Below are positions 40,831 to 41,524 of a stretch of DNA of 41,524 nt, one piece after another. A program made the position numbers and the translations under genes. Each line of letters begins with the position of its first letter. Within the stretch, counting starts at the first letter, position 1. The notes under the pieces were generated by a model. It did no database searches. It was not told the origin of the DNA and worked only from the letters and a program-made list of their open reading frames with translations. Source of the DNA: Diphasiastrum complanatum (Eukaryota > Streptophyta > Lycopodiopsida > Lycopodiales > Lycopodiaceae). The stretch spans positions 1 through 41,524 of the forward strand of contig MU835142.1 in the NCBI GenBank assembly GCA_029204225.1, given 5' to 3'.

Positions 40831-41524
40831 GCAATGCCAAATAGGATCTTCTGTCATTATTCTGATTTTTGTTTATATTTTTCAGATTGACAGGTTATTG
40901 TTCCAGTTCTTCAAGTATTTCGGAAGGGGAAGACTGAAATCTGAGTTTCATCCACCCTGACTCACCATTCCATTTATAGTTCTCTGTTTGCTATTTTTAT
41001 TTTAGAGTTCTTAAAGTTATCTACAGTTTGTAAAATGTGTTAAGTTTTTGTTATGTACAGACTGAAGATTCTGTGTCATGTTACATAAGCTCTTGGTTTT
41101 CCGTAAGCAAAATCTGATGTATGCTTTTCCAAGAGTCGGTTCTGTTTTGTTTTGTTTCAATATCTTATTTCCAGGATTTTCAAGCTGAATAAAATCATGT
41201 TTTGAGGCTATGGTGCTGCCCAAGATGCCGAAGTTGCTGATGCCTTTGCTATTTGAGAATTGTTCATGTTTTCTAGAGACTGTTGCTGACAAATGCTGAT
41301 TCTTATGCTAAAGAACAAAGTTACCCGTTGTTGATTTTAAGCAAAGTGCTAAACTTTCTATGGAGCTGCATTGTTCCTATTTAGTGCCTTAATGGCACAT
41401 ACAATTGTTAAAGACAGTACTATCAAAGAATGTCATGATCAAAGACTGCAGCCCGACTTTATGTCATGATCGTTCAATTTTTCAACAGTGTATGATGCTT
41501 GTGAGGCCGCTGCCCAATTGAGGA
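40831..41524 (+). other. Untranslated leader of the Ty3-type element, running off the window
   Basis: Downstream of the primer site there is about 700 bp of AT-rich sequence with no gag-like frame. A long leader is common in Athila/Tat-like elements. The short frames on both strands have no recognisable domain. Gag, if present, would lie to the right of the window. Confidence 0.55.

Overview
This window looks like transposable-element-dense nuclear DNA of a land plant. I see no convincing intact host gene. The plant assignment rests on three things: a Copia element whose primer-binding site matches plant initiator tRNA-Met (TGGTATCAGAG), a Gypsy-type primer site close to the 3' end of plant tRNA-Asp (TGGCGCC-TTGCCGGGGA with one change), and plant-type hAT and Tnp1/En-Spm-like transposase sequence. 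Two transposon proteins (a methyltransferase-like ORF near 26-27 kb and the transposase near 38-39 kb) resemble families I associate with non-seed plants such as ferns, lycophytes and bryophytes. That last point comes from memory and is inference.

Layout, left to right. 0.25-1.0 kb: a TG/TA microsatellite, a GTAC-dense patch and a hAT transposase fragment. 1.0-5.7 kb: a minus-strand Ty3-type element carrying gag but no visible protease, RT or integrase. 5.7-6.9 kb: the 3' end of a minus-strand Copia (family A). 6.9-8.6 kb: a large inverted repeat with AT/CA microsatellites and a minisatellite in its loop. 8.6-10.15 kb: GT-rich satellite-like DNA and a 344-bp tandem duplication with telomere-like CCCTAA tracts. 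10.19-16.59 kb: a complete Copia-A element with two LTRs, PBS, gag, pol, polypurine tract and a perfect 5-bp target duplication (CTTTT), but with dead catalytic sites. 16.67-20.51 kb: a minus-strand, apparently non-coding LTR element rich in internal tandem repeats. 20.5-24.3 kb: two more Copia fragments (B and C) joined at abrupt breakpoints, then a probable LTR.

25.6-27.3 kb: a decayed, intron-containing ORF whose motif order resembles a beta-class DNA amino-methyltransferase. 27.7-28.7 kb: a cluster of at least ten copies of a motif near ATATCGGATCAGCGCGC in both orientations, ending in a 634-bp element with about 185-bp terminal inverted repeats. 28.9-30.7 kb: Ty3 gag-protease with an acidic tail. 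32.0-33.6 kb: a minus-strand Copia fragment (D). 33.6-36.8 kb: tandem repeats, several carrying the hairpin TGACGGACAACGTCCGTCA. 37.4-39.06 kb: a Tnp1-like domain followed by a second transposase-like domain. This appears to be cut by the LTR of a Ty3 element (39.06-40.81 kb) that continues past the right edge.

The mobile-element genes seem non-functional. Where I could compare, most in-frame stops are explained by C-to-T or G-to-A changes (CAG to TAG, CGA to TGA, TGG to TAG), as expected for old, methylated, silenced copies. All family calls come from reading motifs by eye; no database search was possible.
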